A DNA stretch of 21,245 nt from Proteiniphilum sp. (GCA_031255275.1 JAIRSV010000115.1:1-21245), one strand, 5' to 3'. Positions 1 to 8,997 are shown, numbered from the stretch's first letter. A program made the numbers and translations. The notes: a model not told the origin generated them from the sequence alone.

Positions 1-1998
1 GGCTGCTGTACGCTCGCTCCCGTTGTGCAGATCGACGGAAAGATATACGGGCACGTGCTTCCCGGCAAGGTGAACGAAGTGATCGACGACTTCCTTGCCG
101 TGCAGGAAGAGAAAGAAAAAGAGGAAAAGACCGAAGCAAAGCGGCAGGTTCTCGGCGAGATTCGTCTGGGAATGGGTTCGTGCTGTCAGGCTAGCGGCTC
201 GGCGGACATTTATGCGGAGGTTATCAATTCGTCAAATCTTCTGGGCATCGACGTAAACATAAAGCCCGTGGGCTGTGTGGGCGTTTGCAACAAAGTCCCG
301 TTGATAGACGTCGTTCTCCCGGACGGCTCCATAACGCGCTATCCCAACGTGAAAGCGACGGAGATAAAGGAAATACTGCATCATCACTTCAAACCCGCCG
401 GATACCTCAGGCGACTGAAAAACTCCCTGCTCAACCACATCGACACTGTCCACACCGACATAACGTGGGACAACGTTGTATGGAAACCCGAAAATGAACG
501 GACAGGCGTAATCGACAGTTTCCTTGCGGGACAAAATCACATCTCCACCGAAGGCTACGGGTTTCTGGCTCCGCTGAACATCGACGAATATATTAACCTC
601 AACGGTTTCGACGCGCTGAAAAAAGCACTCTCTCTGCCGCGGGACGAGGTGATCGCCTCCATTCTTGAAAGCGGTATCCGCGGCCGCGGAGGGGGCGGAT
701 TCCCGACCGGAAGGAAGTGGGAAACCGTCGCGGCGTCCGGCAAACCGGAGAAGTATGTGATATGCAACGGCGACGAAGGAGATCCCGGCGCATTCATGGA
801 TCGGATGATGCTCGAATCCTATCCCTACAGGGTTATCGAAGGGATGATCATTGCCGGATATGCCACCGGCGCAGACAGAGGTATCTTCTACATCCGTGCG
901 GAATATCCGCTGGCCGTGGTTCGTATCCGGAAGGCGCTGGAACTTTGCCGGGAGAGAAACCTGACCGGCGATAACATCCTGGGGAGCGGTTTCGCTTTCC
1001 ACGTATCCATATTCGAAGGCGCCGGCGCTTTCGTATGCGGCGAGGAGACCGCCCTGATCGCTTCCATTGAAGGCGAACGGGGATTTCCGAAACAGCGTCC
1101 CCCCTACCCTGCCGTCAAAGGCCTGTACGGCAAGCCTACCCTGGTGAATAATGTGGAGACACTGAGTCAGATCCCCTATATAATAAGGAAGGGAGCCGAA
1201 AACTATCGCCGCGTGGGGACGGAAAGCAGCAAGGGGACGAAGGTCTTTGCCCTGGCAGGCAAGATACGTCACGGCGGACTGATAGAAGTCCCGATGGGGA
1301 TAACGCTCAACAGGATCATCGAGGAGACGGGCGGCGGCGTGGAGAACGGCGAAAGGCTGAAGGCCGTGCAGATCGGAGGCCCGTCGGGCGGATGTATTCC
1401 GGCGCACCTGTGCGACGTGCAGGTTGATTTTGACGCCTTCAGTCAAATGGGGGCTATGATGGGATCGGGCGGACTGGTTGTGCTGAGCGAAAGCGACTGT
1501 ATGGTCGACGTTGCCCGTTACTTTCTGGGATTTACCTGTGAGCAGTCCTGCGGAAAATGTACCTTCTGCCGCGTGGGAATACGGCGGATGCTCGACATCT
1601 TAGACCGGATTTGCTGTGGAAAAGCGGCCATGACGGACATCGACCGTCTGGAGGAACTGGCCGTCAGCATCAGGAAGTCCTCCCTGTGCGGACTGGGAAA
1701 GACGGCGCCCAACCCTGTACTGACGACGCTGAAATATTTCCGCGACGAGTATGTGGAACACGTGAACGGCGTGTGCAGGACGGGAACATGCCGGGATATG
1801 GTGAAACCCGTCATTACGGACAGTTGCGTCGGGTGCACCAGGTGCGCCAAAGCCTGTCCGGTGGACGCCATACCCTACACTCCCTACGAAAAACATGTGA
1901 TCGACGCCTCGCTCTGCGTGTCATGCGGACTTTGCATTGACGAATGTAGCTACAACGCTATCAAAAAAGTATCTGTAAACTGTAATATTAAACTGTAA
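1..1998 (+). CDS. NuoE-NuoF (HydC-HydB type) fusion flavoprotein subunit, 5' end outside window
   Basis: This is the NAD(P)H-oxidising, FMN and iron-sulfur subunit of a soluble complex I- or bifurcating-hydrogenase-like enzyme. The frame is open from base 1, and its first codons read GCCTLAPVVQIDGKIYGHV, the C-terminal end of a NuoE/HydC [2Fe-2S] thioredoxin-like domain. The GTG at 25 is therefore probably internal and the gene is cut by the window edge. Numbering from that GTG, a second thioredoxin-like [2Fe-2S] domain follows (about 42-125, Cys in GSCC and VGCVGVC). Next is the NuoF FMN/NADH domain with GRGGGGFPTGRKW near 220, an SLBB-like segment, and the N3-type cluster (CEQSCGKCTFCRVG, later CGLG) near 510-560. 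Two C-terminal [4Fe-4S] ferredoxin motifs end it (CVGCTRCAKACP, CVSCGLCIDEC). The architecture matches HydB/HndC with HydC fused in front. The redox partner is not visible. The next gene starts 3 bases downstream, so co-transcription is likely. Confidence 0.9.
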   Translation, partial: GCCTLAPVVQIDGKIYGHVLPGKVNEVIDDFLAVQEEKEKEEKTEAKRQVLGEIRLGMGSCCQASGSADIYAEVINSSNLLGIDVNIKPVGCVGVCNKVPLIDVVLPDGSITRYPNVKATEIKEILHHHFKPAGYLRRLKNSLLNHIDTVHTDITWDNVVWKPENERTGVIDSFLAGQNHISTEGYGFLAPLNIDEYINLNGFDALKKALSLPRDEVIASILESGIRGRGGGGFPTGRKWETVAASGKPEKYVICNGDEGDPGAFMDRMMLESYPYRVIEGMIIAGYATGADRGIFYIRAEYPLAVVRIRKALELCRERNLTGDNILGSGFAFHVSIFEGAGAFVCGEETALIASIEGERGFPKQRPPYPAVKGLYGKPTLVNNVETLSQIPYIIRKGAENYRRVGTESSKGTKVFALAGKIRHGGLIEVPMGITLNRIIEETGGGVENGERLKAVQIGGPSGGCIPAHLCDVQVDFDAFSQMGAMMGSGGLVVLSESDCMVDVARYFLGFTCEQSCGKCTFCRVGIRRMLDILDRICCGKAAMTDIDRLEELAVSIRKSSLCGLGKTAPNPVLTTLKYFRDEYVEHVNGVCRTGTCRDMVKPVITDSCVGCTRCAKACPVDAIPYTPYEKHVIDASLCVSCGLCIDECSYNAIKKVSVNCNIKL

Positions 1999-2001
1999 AC
2001 A

Positions 2002-2931
2002 ATGATGAAAAAGTACATGAATCATCTTATTGCCTTTTTAGTGTTCCTCTCGTCCGGCATTGCGCTGGAAGCTCAGGAGGAAAACCGTCCGTTCACCTTC
2101 ATCACCGGTAATGCCGCCATCACGCTGCTGCCCGAAGGTCAGCAGCGGGCCGATACCGGCAGACTGTCGGGCGTGACGGACGAAATGATTGCCGAATGTC
2201 TTCCGGACGGGGGGACGTATAACAGCGCCGTCAACGCCTTCATGATAGAGTATGAGGATGAGACCGTGCTGGTGGACGCCGGTTTCGGAAGAAATCTCTT
2301 TGCTCACCTGGAAGCGTGCGACAAGAAGCCGGAGGATATTCAAACCATACTGATGACGCATTTGCACGGCGACCATATCGGCGGACTGCTGAGGGAGGGA
2401 AGAAAAAGCTTCCCGAACGCCACCCTCTACATCTCACGCGCCGAACATGACTACTGGACGAGCGACGAGGCCATGCAACGCGTGGCGGAAAACCGGCGTG
2501 GAGGCTTCGTACAGGCGCGAAACGTGATTGAAGCCTACGGGGAAAACCTCCGGCTGTTTACGCCCGGCTCCGTCGAAAAGCCGGGGGACGACCTGCTGCC
2601 GGGCATAAAAGCCGTGGAAGCGTACGGACATACTCCCGGACACACGGCCTTTCTGCTGGAAAACGACGGCTCCCGCCTGCTGATATGGGGCGACCTCACT
2701 CATGCGGTTTCCGTCCAGACGGCCTACCCGCAGGTGGGTTACGTGGCCGATACCGATCCGGTGCAGTCGGCCGAATCCCGTCGACGCCTGTTCAAATATG
2801 CTGCGGATAACGGTAACATCCTGATTGCAGGTATGCACATCGAATATCCGGGCATGGGCGAAGTGAAAGGAACGGACAGGGGCAATTACGCGTTTTCGCT
2901 CCTCTGTCCCTGCGAAGGAATACCCCGATAA
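2002..2931 (+). CDS. exported MBL-fold metallo-hydrolase, lactonase-like
   Basis: A 309-residue metallo-beta-lactamase-fold hydrolase. The N-terminus (lysines, then a hydrophobic stretch, then ALEA before Gln) looks like a signal peptide, so periplasmic export is likely. The binuclear zinc site appears complete: H120-x-H122-x-D124-H125 in THLHGDHIGG, H214 in GHTPGHTAF, D231 in WGDLTH and H279 in AGMHIEYPG. The spacing and the pattern around HLHGDHIGG resemble AHL-lactonase and YtnP/AidC-type MBL proteins, but substrates vary widely in this superfamily, so no substrate is assigned. Its place between two cytosolic Fe-S subunits, 3 bases after one and 13 before the other, is odd for an exported enzyme and suggests an operon-specific job. 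Two adjacent ATG codons (2002 and 2005) are both possible starts, and no clear Shine-Dalgarno precedes them. Confidence 0.85.
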   Translation: MMKKYMNHLIAFLVFLSSGIALEAQEENRPFTFITGNAAITLLPEGQQRADTGRLSGVTDEMIAECLPDGGTYNSAVNAFMIEYEDETVLVDAGFGRNLFAHLEACDKKPEDIQTILMTHLHGDHIGGLLREGRKSFPNATLYISRAEHDYWTSDEAMQRVAENRRGGFVQARNVIEAYGENLRLFTPGSVEKPGDDLLPGIKAVEAYGHTPGHTAFLLENDGSRLLIWGDLTHAVSVQTAYPQVGYVADTDPVQSAESRRRLFKYAADNGNILIAGMHIEYPGMGEVKGTDRGNYAFSLLCPCEGIPR

Positions 2932-2944
2932 TTCCGATCCGGCA

Positions 2945-3922
2945 ATGTATATACGTATCAATAACCGCAGCGTGGAAGCGCTTCCCGGCGAAACCGTCAT
3001 CGAGACGGCCGAACGCCTGGGCTGTGTGATACCCTCGCTGTGCCGCGTCAAAGGGGCCGAGCACCGCGCGTCGTGCATGGTCTGCGCCGTGAAGAACTGC
3101 GCAAACGGACAGATAATCCCCTCGTGCACAACCGTGGTGACGGAGGGCATGAGTATTGATACGGAGAGTCGGGAGGTGCTGCTCATACGTTCGCTCTCGC
3201 TCGAATTGCTGCTGAGCGACCACAGGGCTGACTGTGAAGCGCCCTGTTCGCAGGTATGTCCGCAGGGGCTGGACATAGAGAGGGTGCTGCTGCACTGTGA
3301 CGAAGGCCATTATGACAAAGCTTTCCATTTGATAAGCCGCTCTTTCGCGCTGCCCGAACTGCCCTGCGACGCGTGCCGGGCGCCGTGCGAAAAGGCTTGT
3401 CGCAGAGGTACGGTCGACAGGGCTGTGGCCATCCGTTCCGTCATAAAAGAGGTATCGGGGATGTTCACCCCCGGCGCCGTCGCGCCGGAAAACGGCGCTC
3501 CGAAACGCAAACCGGACGCAAATCTGTTTTATTCGCGTCCGGGCAGATTTTCGGACAAAGAGAAGGAGAGACTGATAAGTACGGTAACGGCTCCCTCGCG
3601 CTGCCTGCACTGCGCCTGCGCCGGACGGAAGGGGTGCAGGCTGCGCGCCTGCGCGGACGCCTGCGGAATCAGGCGTCCGCGTTACGGCGTTTCGTCGGCG
3701 CTTCCGGTAATGACACGGGAGCATATCGTCGGGACGCTGTGGTTCGAACAGGCCAAGTGTATCCGCTGCGGCCTGTGCGTTTATAACAGCGACAACGGAT
3801 TTACCTTCAAAGGAAGGGGTTTCGGTATGCAGGTAATGATACCGGAGGAGAATAAAAATAATGTGAAAGAAGATCTTGCCGACCTGTGTCCGACCGGTGC
3901 ACTGTACCGGGTCAGCTCATAG
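2945..3922 (+). CDS. NuoG/HydA-like multi-cluster iron-sulfur protein without a catalytic domain
   Basis: A 325-residue cysteine-rich electron-transfer protein. Residues 1-75 form a plant-type [2Fe-2S] domain with C33, C44, C47 and C61, as at the start of NuoG and HydA. Residues 95-155 (CEAPCSQVCP, then CDACRAPCEKACRRG) match the twin-cluster cysteine domain at the front of NfnB, GltD and dihydropyrimidine dehydrogenase. A CLHCAC...CRLRAC stretch near 220-240 resembles the segment that follows it in those enzymes. The C-terminus (CIRCGLC at 272-278, CPTGAL at 315-320) is NuoG-like. No H-cluster motif, molybdopterin domain or Rossmann FAD fold follows, so I infer an electron adaptor between the NuoF-like flavoprotein and an unseen catalytic partner, possibly encoded upstream. 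The function is inferred from domain content only. Confidence 0.8.
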   Translation: MYIRINNRSVEALPGETVIETAERLGCVIPSLCRVKGAEHRASCMVCAVKNCANGQIIPSCTTVVTEGMSIDTESREVLLIRSLSLELLLSDHRADCEAPCSQVCPQGLDIERVLLHCDEGHYDKAFHLISRSFALPELPCDACRAPCEKACRRGTVDRAVAIRSVIKEVSGMFTPGAVAPENGAPKRKPDANLFYSRPGRFSDKEKERLISTVTAPSRCLHCACAGRKGCRLRACADACGIRRPRYGVSSALPVMTREHIVGTLWFEQAKCIRCGLCVYNSDNGFTFKGRGFGMQVMIPEENKNNVKEDLADLCPTGALYRVSS

Positions 3923-3961
3923 CCGCGCGGATCGGAGGAGAATATTCGGAGAGAAGAGGAG

Positions 3962-5203
3962 ATGAGAAATATGAGAAAAATACTGTTATTCATCGCTGCG
4001 CTGTGCGCGACGGCCGGCTGCAGCGACAGGGCGATTCACGACGGAAAGCCCGGCGGTGCGGACTGGCCGCTGTTCAGGGGCGACGCTTCGCTGAGCGGAT
4101 ATACCGACGAGAGCCTTCCCAAAAGACCGAAACTGCTGTGGGAGTTTAAAACAGACGTCAGAACTGCCTCCTCGCCCGTGGTGCTCGGAGGGGTTGCCTA
4201 CTGGTGCGACCGGCGCGGGATGATCCGCGGCGTGAACATAGAAGGGGAACAGGTATTCGAGTACGACCTCAAAACTGCCGTGGAAGCGACGCCCATGATT
4301 TATGACTCCACCCTCTACGTCGGGCGTATCGACGGCATTATGAGCGCCGTTTCTCTGCGAAGGAACGATACGATCTGGAACTTTGAAACAATGGGACAAA
4401 TATCGGCGTCGCCCAACCTGTTCAAGTTCAACAAGCGGAAGGCCATCATTATAGGAAGCTACGACAACTTGCTGTACTGCATCGACGCCCGGACGGGCGA
4501 AGAGTTGAGCCGGTTCCGGTCGGGCTATTACATCAACGGCGCCGCCGCCTTCTGGAAGGGGCACGTGATATACGGCGGATGTGACGCCCTGGTGCGCATG
4601 ATCGACTGCAAAACCGGCATACAGACCGATTCGCTGCTGCTCGAGGCGTACATCCCCGCCTCACCCGCCATCATGGGTGACTATTGCTACATAGGAGACT
4701 ATTCGGGGAACATCTACAAGATCATGCTGGAAGACGGGAAATTTGTCCGTCACAAGAAAATAGCGGAAGCCAGTAAGGACGGAGGCGGTTCCTTCGTATC
4801 CGTTCCCGCCGTGTCGATCGACGCATTTTATTATATTTCGGACAACAGGTATCTCAATTCCGTCAGCCGGAAGAACGGAAAGGTGCTGTGGAAATACCTG
4901 CTGAAGGGCAACGCGGGTGAGAGTTCGCCCGTGATATGCAGCGACAGGGTGATCGTATGTACCAAAACGGGGACTGTGTCTATCCTGGAGACATTCAACG
5001 GTAAACTTCTGTGGGAGTATGACGCCGGTGAACCGGTCACAGCTTCGCCGGCCGTGATCGGCAAACATTTTTTCATTCTCACAGCCAGGGGGACGCTTCT
5101 ATGCTTCGGGGAACAGAAAAAGACGCGTGAAAAAGACACCGGTCGGGGTAAGACTTTATCTCTCTCTTCCGGAAAACACTCCGCCGCAGGGCAAAATATA
5201 TGA
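3962..5203 (+). CDS. PQQ-like beta-propeller repeat lipoprotein
   Basis: A 413-residue envelope protein with a short lipoprotein signal ending in ATAGC, followed by SD. Lipidation at that Cys is likely, although the -3 residue is Thr rather than Leu. The body is a string of PQQ/BamB-like blades of about 40 residues, recognisable from repeated patterns such as LLWEFKTD, VLWKYLLKG and LLWEYDAGEP, each followed by a TASPAV or SSPVV strand and ending with GTLLCFG. These propellers usually serve as scaffolds or sensors, and no quinoprotein dehydrogenase active site is evident. The last ~25 residues are low-complexity and charged. A second in-frame ATG at 3971 gives a more usual signal-peptide length and may be the true start; a purine-rich stretch (gagaagaggag) lies just upstream of 3962. 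It ends 6 bases before the ABC ATPase, so a role with that exporter is plausible. Confidence 0.8.
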   Translation: MRNMRKILLFIAALCATAGCSDRAIHDGKPGGADWPLFRGDASLSGYTDESLPKRPKLLWEFKTDVRTASSPVVLGGVAYWCDRRGMIRGVNIEGEQVFEYDLKTAVEATPMIYDSTLYVGRIDGIMSAVSLRRNDTIWNFETMGQISASPNLFKFNKRKAIIIGSYDNLLYCIDARTGEELSRFRSGYYINGAAAFWKGHVIYGGCDALVRMIDCKTGIQTDSLLLEAYIPASPAIMGDYCYIGDYSGNIYKIMLEDGKFVRHKKIAEASKDGGGSFVSVPAVSIDAFYYISDNRYLNSVSRKNGKVLWKYLLKGNAGESSPVICSDRVIVCTKTGTVSILETFNGKLLWEYDAGEPVTASPAVIGKHFFILTARGTLLCFGEQKKTREKDTGRGKTLSLSSGKHSAAGQNI

Positions 5204-5209
5204 AGAATT

Positions 5210-5881
5210 ATGGTATTGATACAGTTAAGGGACATCTGTAAGAGTTATCCGGACGGAAAATACGGGAGGGTTGACGTGCTCCGGGGCGTCTGCACCGAAA
5301 TAGAGAGCGGCGAGTTCGTCGCCGTAAAGGGGCCTTCGGGATCGGGAAAGACTACTCTGCTGTCCATGCTGGGTACGTTGCTGACGCCGGACAGCGGAAG
5401 CTATCACCTGAACGGGGTCGACATGCTGACGCCGGGAATCGACCGTTCGCCGGTACGCAACAGGCTGACAGGTTTCGTCTTTCAGGATCACCGGTTGATG
5501 CCGCAGTACACGGTTCTCGAAAATATCCTGCTCCCCACGCTGGCGTATGCTTCCGAGACGGGCGAGGGTGACGTGGAGTATGCTCACGCACTGATGACGG
5601 CGACCGGCATTGCCCGTTTGTCGCAGCAGTATCCTTCCGAAATATCGGGCGGAGAGGCGAGCCGTGCGGCCATTTGCCGCGCGCTGATCATGAAGCCGCT
5701 CCTGCTGCTCGCCGACGAGCCTACGGCTCAGTTGGACAGGGAGAATGCTTATCAAACCACCCGATTGCTCTCCTGCTTAAACGACGTCTATGGTACGACC
5801 GTTGTCATGGCCACTCACTCCGACAGAATATCCGCCCTTGCGCACCGCACGCTGACGCTTAACAACGGGATCCTGTCATGA
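5210..5881 (+). CDS. ABC transporter ATP-binding protein, MacB/LolD type
   Basis: A 223-residue single nucleotide-binding domain that powers an FtsX-family permease. Walker A is GPSGSGKTT (41-49), the Q-loop is FQD around Q92, the signature is ISGGE (145-149), Walker B with the catalytic Glu is LLLLADEP (E170), followed by a D-loop and the H-loop H203 in ATHSD. Size and the DEPTAQLD context place it with the MacB/LolD/YbbA group, whose members drive mechanotransmission or lipoprotein and lipid transfer across the inner membrane rather than classical import. The signature is ISGGE where LSGGQ is commonest, a tolerated variant. The stop codon overlaps the start of the permease gene (ATGA), implying translational coupling. 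Confidence 0.92.
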   Translation: MVLIQLRDICKSYPDGKYGRVDVLRGVCTEIESGEFVAVKGPSGSGKTTLLSMLGTLLTPDSGSYHLNGVDMLTPGIDRSPVRNRLTGFVFQDHRLMPQYTVLENILLPTLAYASETGEGDVEYAHALMTATGIARLSQQYPSEISGGEASRAAICRALIMKPLLLLADEPTAQLDRENAYQTTRLLSCLNDVYGTTVVMATHSDRISALAHRTLTLNNGILS

Positions 5882-8800
5882 ACGAACGAAGGCTGATATA
5901 TGGAAACATCACGTTTTATAAGCGTTACTACCGGCTGGTGGCGGCGGCCGTTCTGATAACGGTTGCCGTCATCGTCGGGAGCCTCGTCACGGGCGATTCC
6001 GTCCGGAAGACGCTGGTGAACAGGGTACATGAGCGACTGGGAAGTACCGAAACCGTCCTGTTTGCCCGCGACTCCTATCTCTCCGACAAACTCCTGAATA
6101 CGCCGACATTCTCTCATTCGGAGGGATTCCTGCTGTTGAACGGGTTTATTTCCCGCGAAGGAAAACTCATTCCCGTATCCGTGTGGGGGTGCGGTGACAT
6201 GCGCATCTCCAGGGGAGAGGCGAAAGTCAATCCGGCGCTGGCGCGCGAAATGGACGCGACGGACGGCAGTCCCGTCCCGGCTATCGCGCTCAGGCTGCCG
6301 TCCGCCGGTGTGATTCCCTCCGGCTCCCCGTTCGTTACCGGGAATTATACTACTGCTTTGCGACTCTCGTTTGCAGGCGTCGCCGGCGCGGCGGAGGGGG
6401 GGAATATCAGCCTGAAAAACGATCAGATGTATCCCCTCAATATATTTGTCAATCGCGGGGAACTGGCGGAGGCGCTGGGCGTCGACGGAAAAATCAACCT
6501 TATTCTTGATGACAGTATCATATCCGATTCGCTTCTCGCACAGGCCTGGGATTATTCCCTCTCCGGACTTGCCGTCCGGGACAGGGGGGAGTTCACGGAA
6601 ATAACTTCCGACAGGATTTTTCTCCGGGGGGAGGTGGTGGAGTCGATCCGTTCGCACAACGGGGCGAACAGACTGTATTCCTATCTCGCCAACACGATCC
6701 GGAGTGACTGGGATACGATCCCCTACTCCTTCGTCACGGCCGCGGACAGTTACCGGGGACGTACGCTCGGACTCGGGGAGGTGATTCTTTCCGATTATTC
6801 GGCGAAGCGCCTGCAGGTGGGGACGGGGGATACGGTCGGCTTTTCGTACTATACCTTCGGGGAGTTGAAAACGTGGCAAACAAAGTCCGTTACGCTGAGG
6901 GTGGCGGACATTGTGCCGCTGACGGAGCTTGCGGGCGACAGTACGCTGAGCGCGGACTTCCCGGGACTGTCTGACGCGGGACGCTGCTCGGACTGGGACA
7001 GTGACTTGCCTCTCGACATGAGTCTGATCGGCGAGGAGGACGAAGCGTTCTGGGAGCTTTTCGGGAATACGCCTAAAGCGATCCTCCCCTACGGTGCCGT
7101 GGCTGACGACTGGAGCAATGCTTACGGTTGCGCGACAGCCCTGCGCATCCCGGACGGTGTGCCCCGCCTGCAGCACCTGCGGGCGGAGATGTTCGGACTG
7201 CAGCTCTCTTATCCGAGGGAAGCGGCGCTGTATGCCGCGCGGAACGGGGTGGACTTTTCCTCTCTGTTCATGGCGCTGGGATTCTTCATCATCGTTTCGG
7301 CCATGCTGCTGATGCTGATCCCGCTTCGGGAGATGCTTTACCGGCGGCAGGACGAATTCGGCGTACTGAGGACGCTGGGTTATCCTCCGAAACGGATCGT
7401 CCGTATCCTGTGGAGGGAGTCCGCGCCGGTTGTCCTGATGGCTTCCGCGGCAGGCGCCGTGGCAGGCATGGCTTACACGGCGCTGATCATCCGGCTGCTG
7501 GGCAACGTGTGGAAGGGTGCTACGCATACGGATGGCTTCAGGCTTTATCCCGGTGCGGCGACCATCGCCGCGGGACTGGCCGCCGGCGTCGTCCTGTCGC
7601 TGAGTCTTCTGAGGATCGGCATCCTGCGAAACCTGCACGGGGGGGAAGAAGGCCGTCTCAAACCACTCCGGCAATCCCTTCGCGGCAGGGGGAGGAATGT
7701 CGTTCTTCTGAGCGTCGCTTCCATCGGCGCGATAGCTGCAAACCTGCTCATACTTCAGTCGGCCGCGCTCTTTATGCTGACCGGGGTGCTTCTGCTGACG
7801 GCCTTCGCGGCATGGGGCGACTTTCTGGTCTGTCGCCGCCCGGCGGGCAGGGGCGGACAGGGGCTTAGCGACGGAAAGCTTGTCTTGAATACGCTTGCGG
7901 CTAACCGAAAGCAGTCTCTTCTTTCGTTTTATGCGCTGGCTATCGGCGTCTTCACGGTATTCTCGGTGGGACTCAACCGCCGGGGGTTTAGCGACAGTTC
8001 CCGGCTGACGGAGGGTACCGGCGGTTATTCGCTGTGGATTGAATGCAGCGTCCCCCTCTACCATAGCCTGATGACGGATGAGGGTCGGGCGAAACTCGGT
8101 CTGACGGAGCTTCCCGAAGATGTCGAGGTTTTGCAGTGTCTGAGATTCGGCGCGGACGATGCCAGCTGTCTCAACCTGAACAGGGTTTCTTCGCCGGGCG
8201 TGCTGGGCGTGGATATGGCGGCGCTCTCCGCAAGCGGGTTCGTCGTATCCCAAAGCGTGGACGGCAGGGGGTTTGCCGGCATGAGGGGGAGGGACGGTGC
8301 TGTTTATCCCGCCCTGATTGACGCCACGGTATTGACATGGAGCCTGGGAAGGAAGCTGGGGGATACGCTCCGCTACAAAGGTGACGGCGGACGGGAGGTG
8401 GCGCTGCGCCTGACGGGGACGTTACCCAACACCCTGTTTCAGGGCAGCGTCCTGATTGACCGCAGTCACTTCGGGGAGATATGGCCGGAGATTACGGGGA
8501 GCGAGGTGGCGCTGCTGAGGGTGGACGGTGGGGTGAAGCCGGCCGTAAGCGAACTGCTGTCGCAGGCCCTCGGCGAGTATGGCGTGAGGGTGACTGACAC
8601 GGCTGACCGGCTTCGCGAATTCAATTCCGTGACGGATACATACCTCACCATCTTCCTCTCGCTCGGAAGCCTGGGGTTGCTGCTGGGGATTGCGGGGTTC
8701 ATGATCCTGGTCGGGAAGAACCTTGCGGTCAGGCGGCGGGACGTGGAGCTTTTCCGTATGCTGGGATACGAACGGAGGAAGATCGGGGTGATTCTTTATC

Positions 8801-8997
8801 GCGAGAATATTGCGGTGCCGCTCTATGCCATCGTCGCGGGGGGTATCTGCGCCGTTGCCGGCGTCATCCCTTCTCTTGACGGCATTGGCTGGGGGGTATG
8901 GCTGACGGCGGCGCTGCTCATGCTTCTTTTCATGGCAGGCGTTTTGGTCTTCACGGGGAGTTCTGTCCGGCGGGAATTGCGTCAGGTTAAACTGTAA
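5878..8997 (+). CDS. FtsX-like ABC permease with two periplasmic/FtsX modules
   Basis: A 1039-residue inner-membrane protein, the evident partner of the ATPase it overlaps by 4 bases. One TM helix lies near residues 20-40, followed by a ~415-residue extracytoplasmic region. A first FtsX block then has three helices near 460-480, 515-540 and 555-580. A linker with two helices spans 605-650, and another helix lies near 680-700. A second extracytoplasmic domain (about 700-915) is followed by a second FtsX block near 922-1028. About ten TM segments in all matches the long YbbP-type permeases rather than four-TM MacB or LolCE. The two FtsX blocks share the pattern (R)RRDE or RRRDVELFRMLGY after the first helix, typical of the coupling helix. 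The substrate is unknown. It lies between a beta-propeller lipoprotein and a glycosyltransferase, suggesting envelope export. Confidence 0.88.
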   Translation: MNERRLIYGNITFYKRYYRLVAAAVLITVAVIVGSLVTGDSVRKTLVNRVHERLGSTETVLFARDSYLSDKLLNTPTFSHSEGFLLLNGFISREGKLIPVSVWGCGDMRISRGEAKVNPALAREMDATDGSPVPAIALRLPSAGVIPSGSPFVTGNYTTALRLSFAGVAGAAEGGNISLKNDQMYPLNIFVNRGELAEALGVDGKINLILDDSIISDSLLAQAWDYSLSGLAVRDRGEFTEITSDRIFLRGEVVESIRSHNGANRLYSYLANTIRSDWDTIPYSFVTAADSYRGRTLGLGEVILSDYSAKRLQVGTGDTVGFSYYTFGELKTWQTKSVTLRVADIVPLTELAGDSTLSADFPGLSDAGRCSDWDSDLPLDMSLIGEEDEAFWELFGNTPKAILPYGAVADDWSNAYGCATALRIPDGVPRLQHLRAEMFGLQLSYPREAALYAARNGVDFSSLFMALGFFIIVSAMLLMLIPLREMLYRRQDEFGVLRTLGYPPKRIVRILWRESAPVVLMASAAGAVAGMAYTALIIRLLGNVWKGATHTDGFRLYPGAATIAAGLAAGVVLSLSLLRIGILRNLHGGEEGRLKPLRQSLRGRGRNVVLLSVASIGAIAANLLILQSAALFMLTGVLLLTAFAAWGDFLVCRRPAGRGGQGLSDGKLVLNTLAANRKQSLLSFYALAIGVFTVFSVGLNRRGFSDSSRLTEGTGGYSLWIECSVPLYHSLMTDEGRAKLGLTELPEDVEVLQCLRFGADDASCLNLNRVSSPGVLGVDMAALSASGFVVSQSVDGRGFAGMRGRDGAVYPALIDATVLTWSLGRKLGDTLRYKGDGGREVALRLTGTLPNTLFQGSVLIDRSHFGEIWPEITGSEVALLRVDGGVKPAVSELLSQALGEYGVRVTDTADRLREFNSVTDTYLTIFLSLGSLGLLLGIAGFMILVGKNLAVRRRDVELFRMLGYERRKIGVILYRENIAVPLYAIVAGGICAVAGVIPSLDGIGWGVWLTAALLMLLFMAGVLVFTGSSVRRELRQVKL

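Noticed and set aside
232..1446. 404-codon minus-strand frame opposite the NuoF-like gene
   Set aside because: The plus strand encodes unmistakable FMN, NADH and Fe-S motifs over the same bases, and the antisense product has no family features.
2945..3922. [FeFe] hydrogenase catalytic subunit
   Set aside because: H-cluster cysteine motifs are absent and the protein ends at 325 residues, before where such a domain would begin.
3962..5203. PQQ-dependent dehydrogenase
   Set aside because: The propeller is small and lipoprotein-anchored, and shows no dehydrogenase active-site or cytochrome motifs. BamB/PQQ-like scaffold repeats are the safer reading.
5815..8253. Very long (812-codon) open frame on the minus strand opposite the permease
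   Set aside because: It is an antisense shadow of GC-rich coding DNA. The plus-strand product has clear TM helices and FtsX blocks, while the minus product is Arg/Gln/Pro/His-rich with no recognisable domain.
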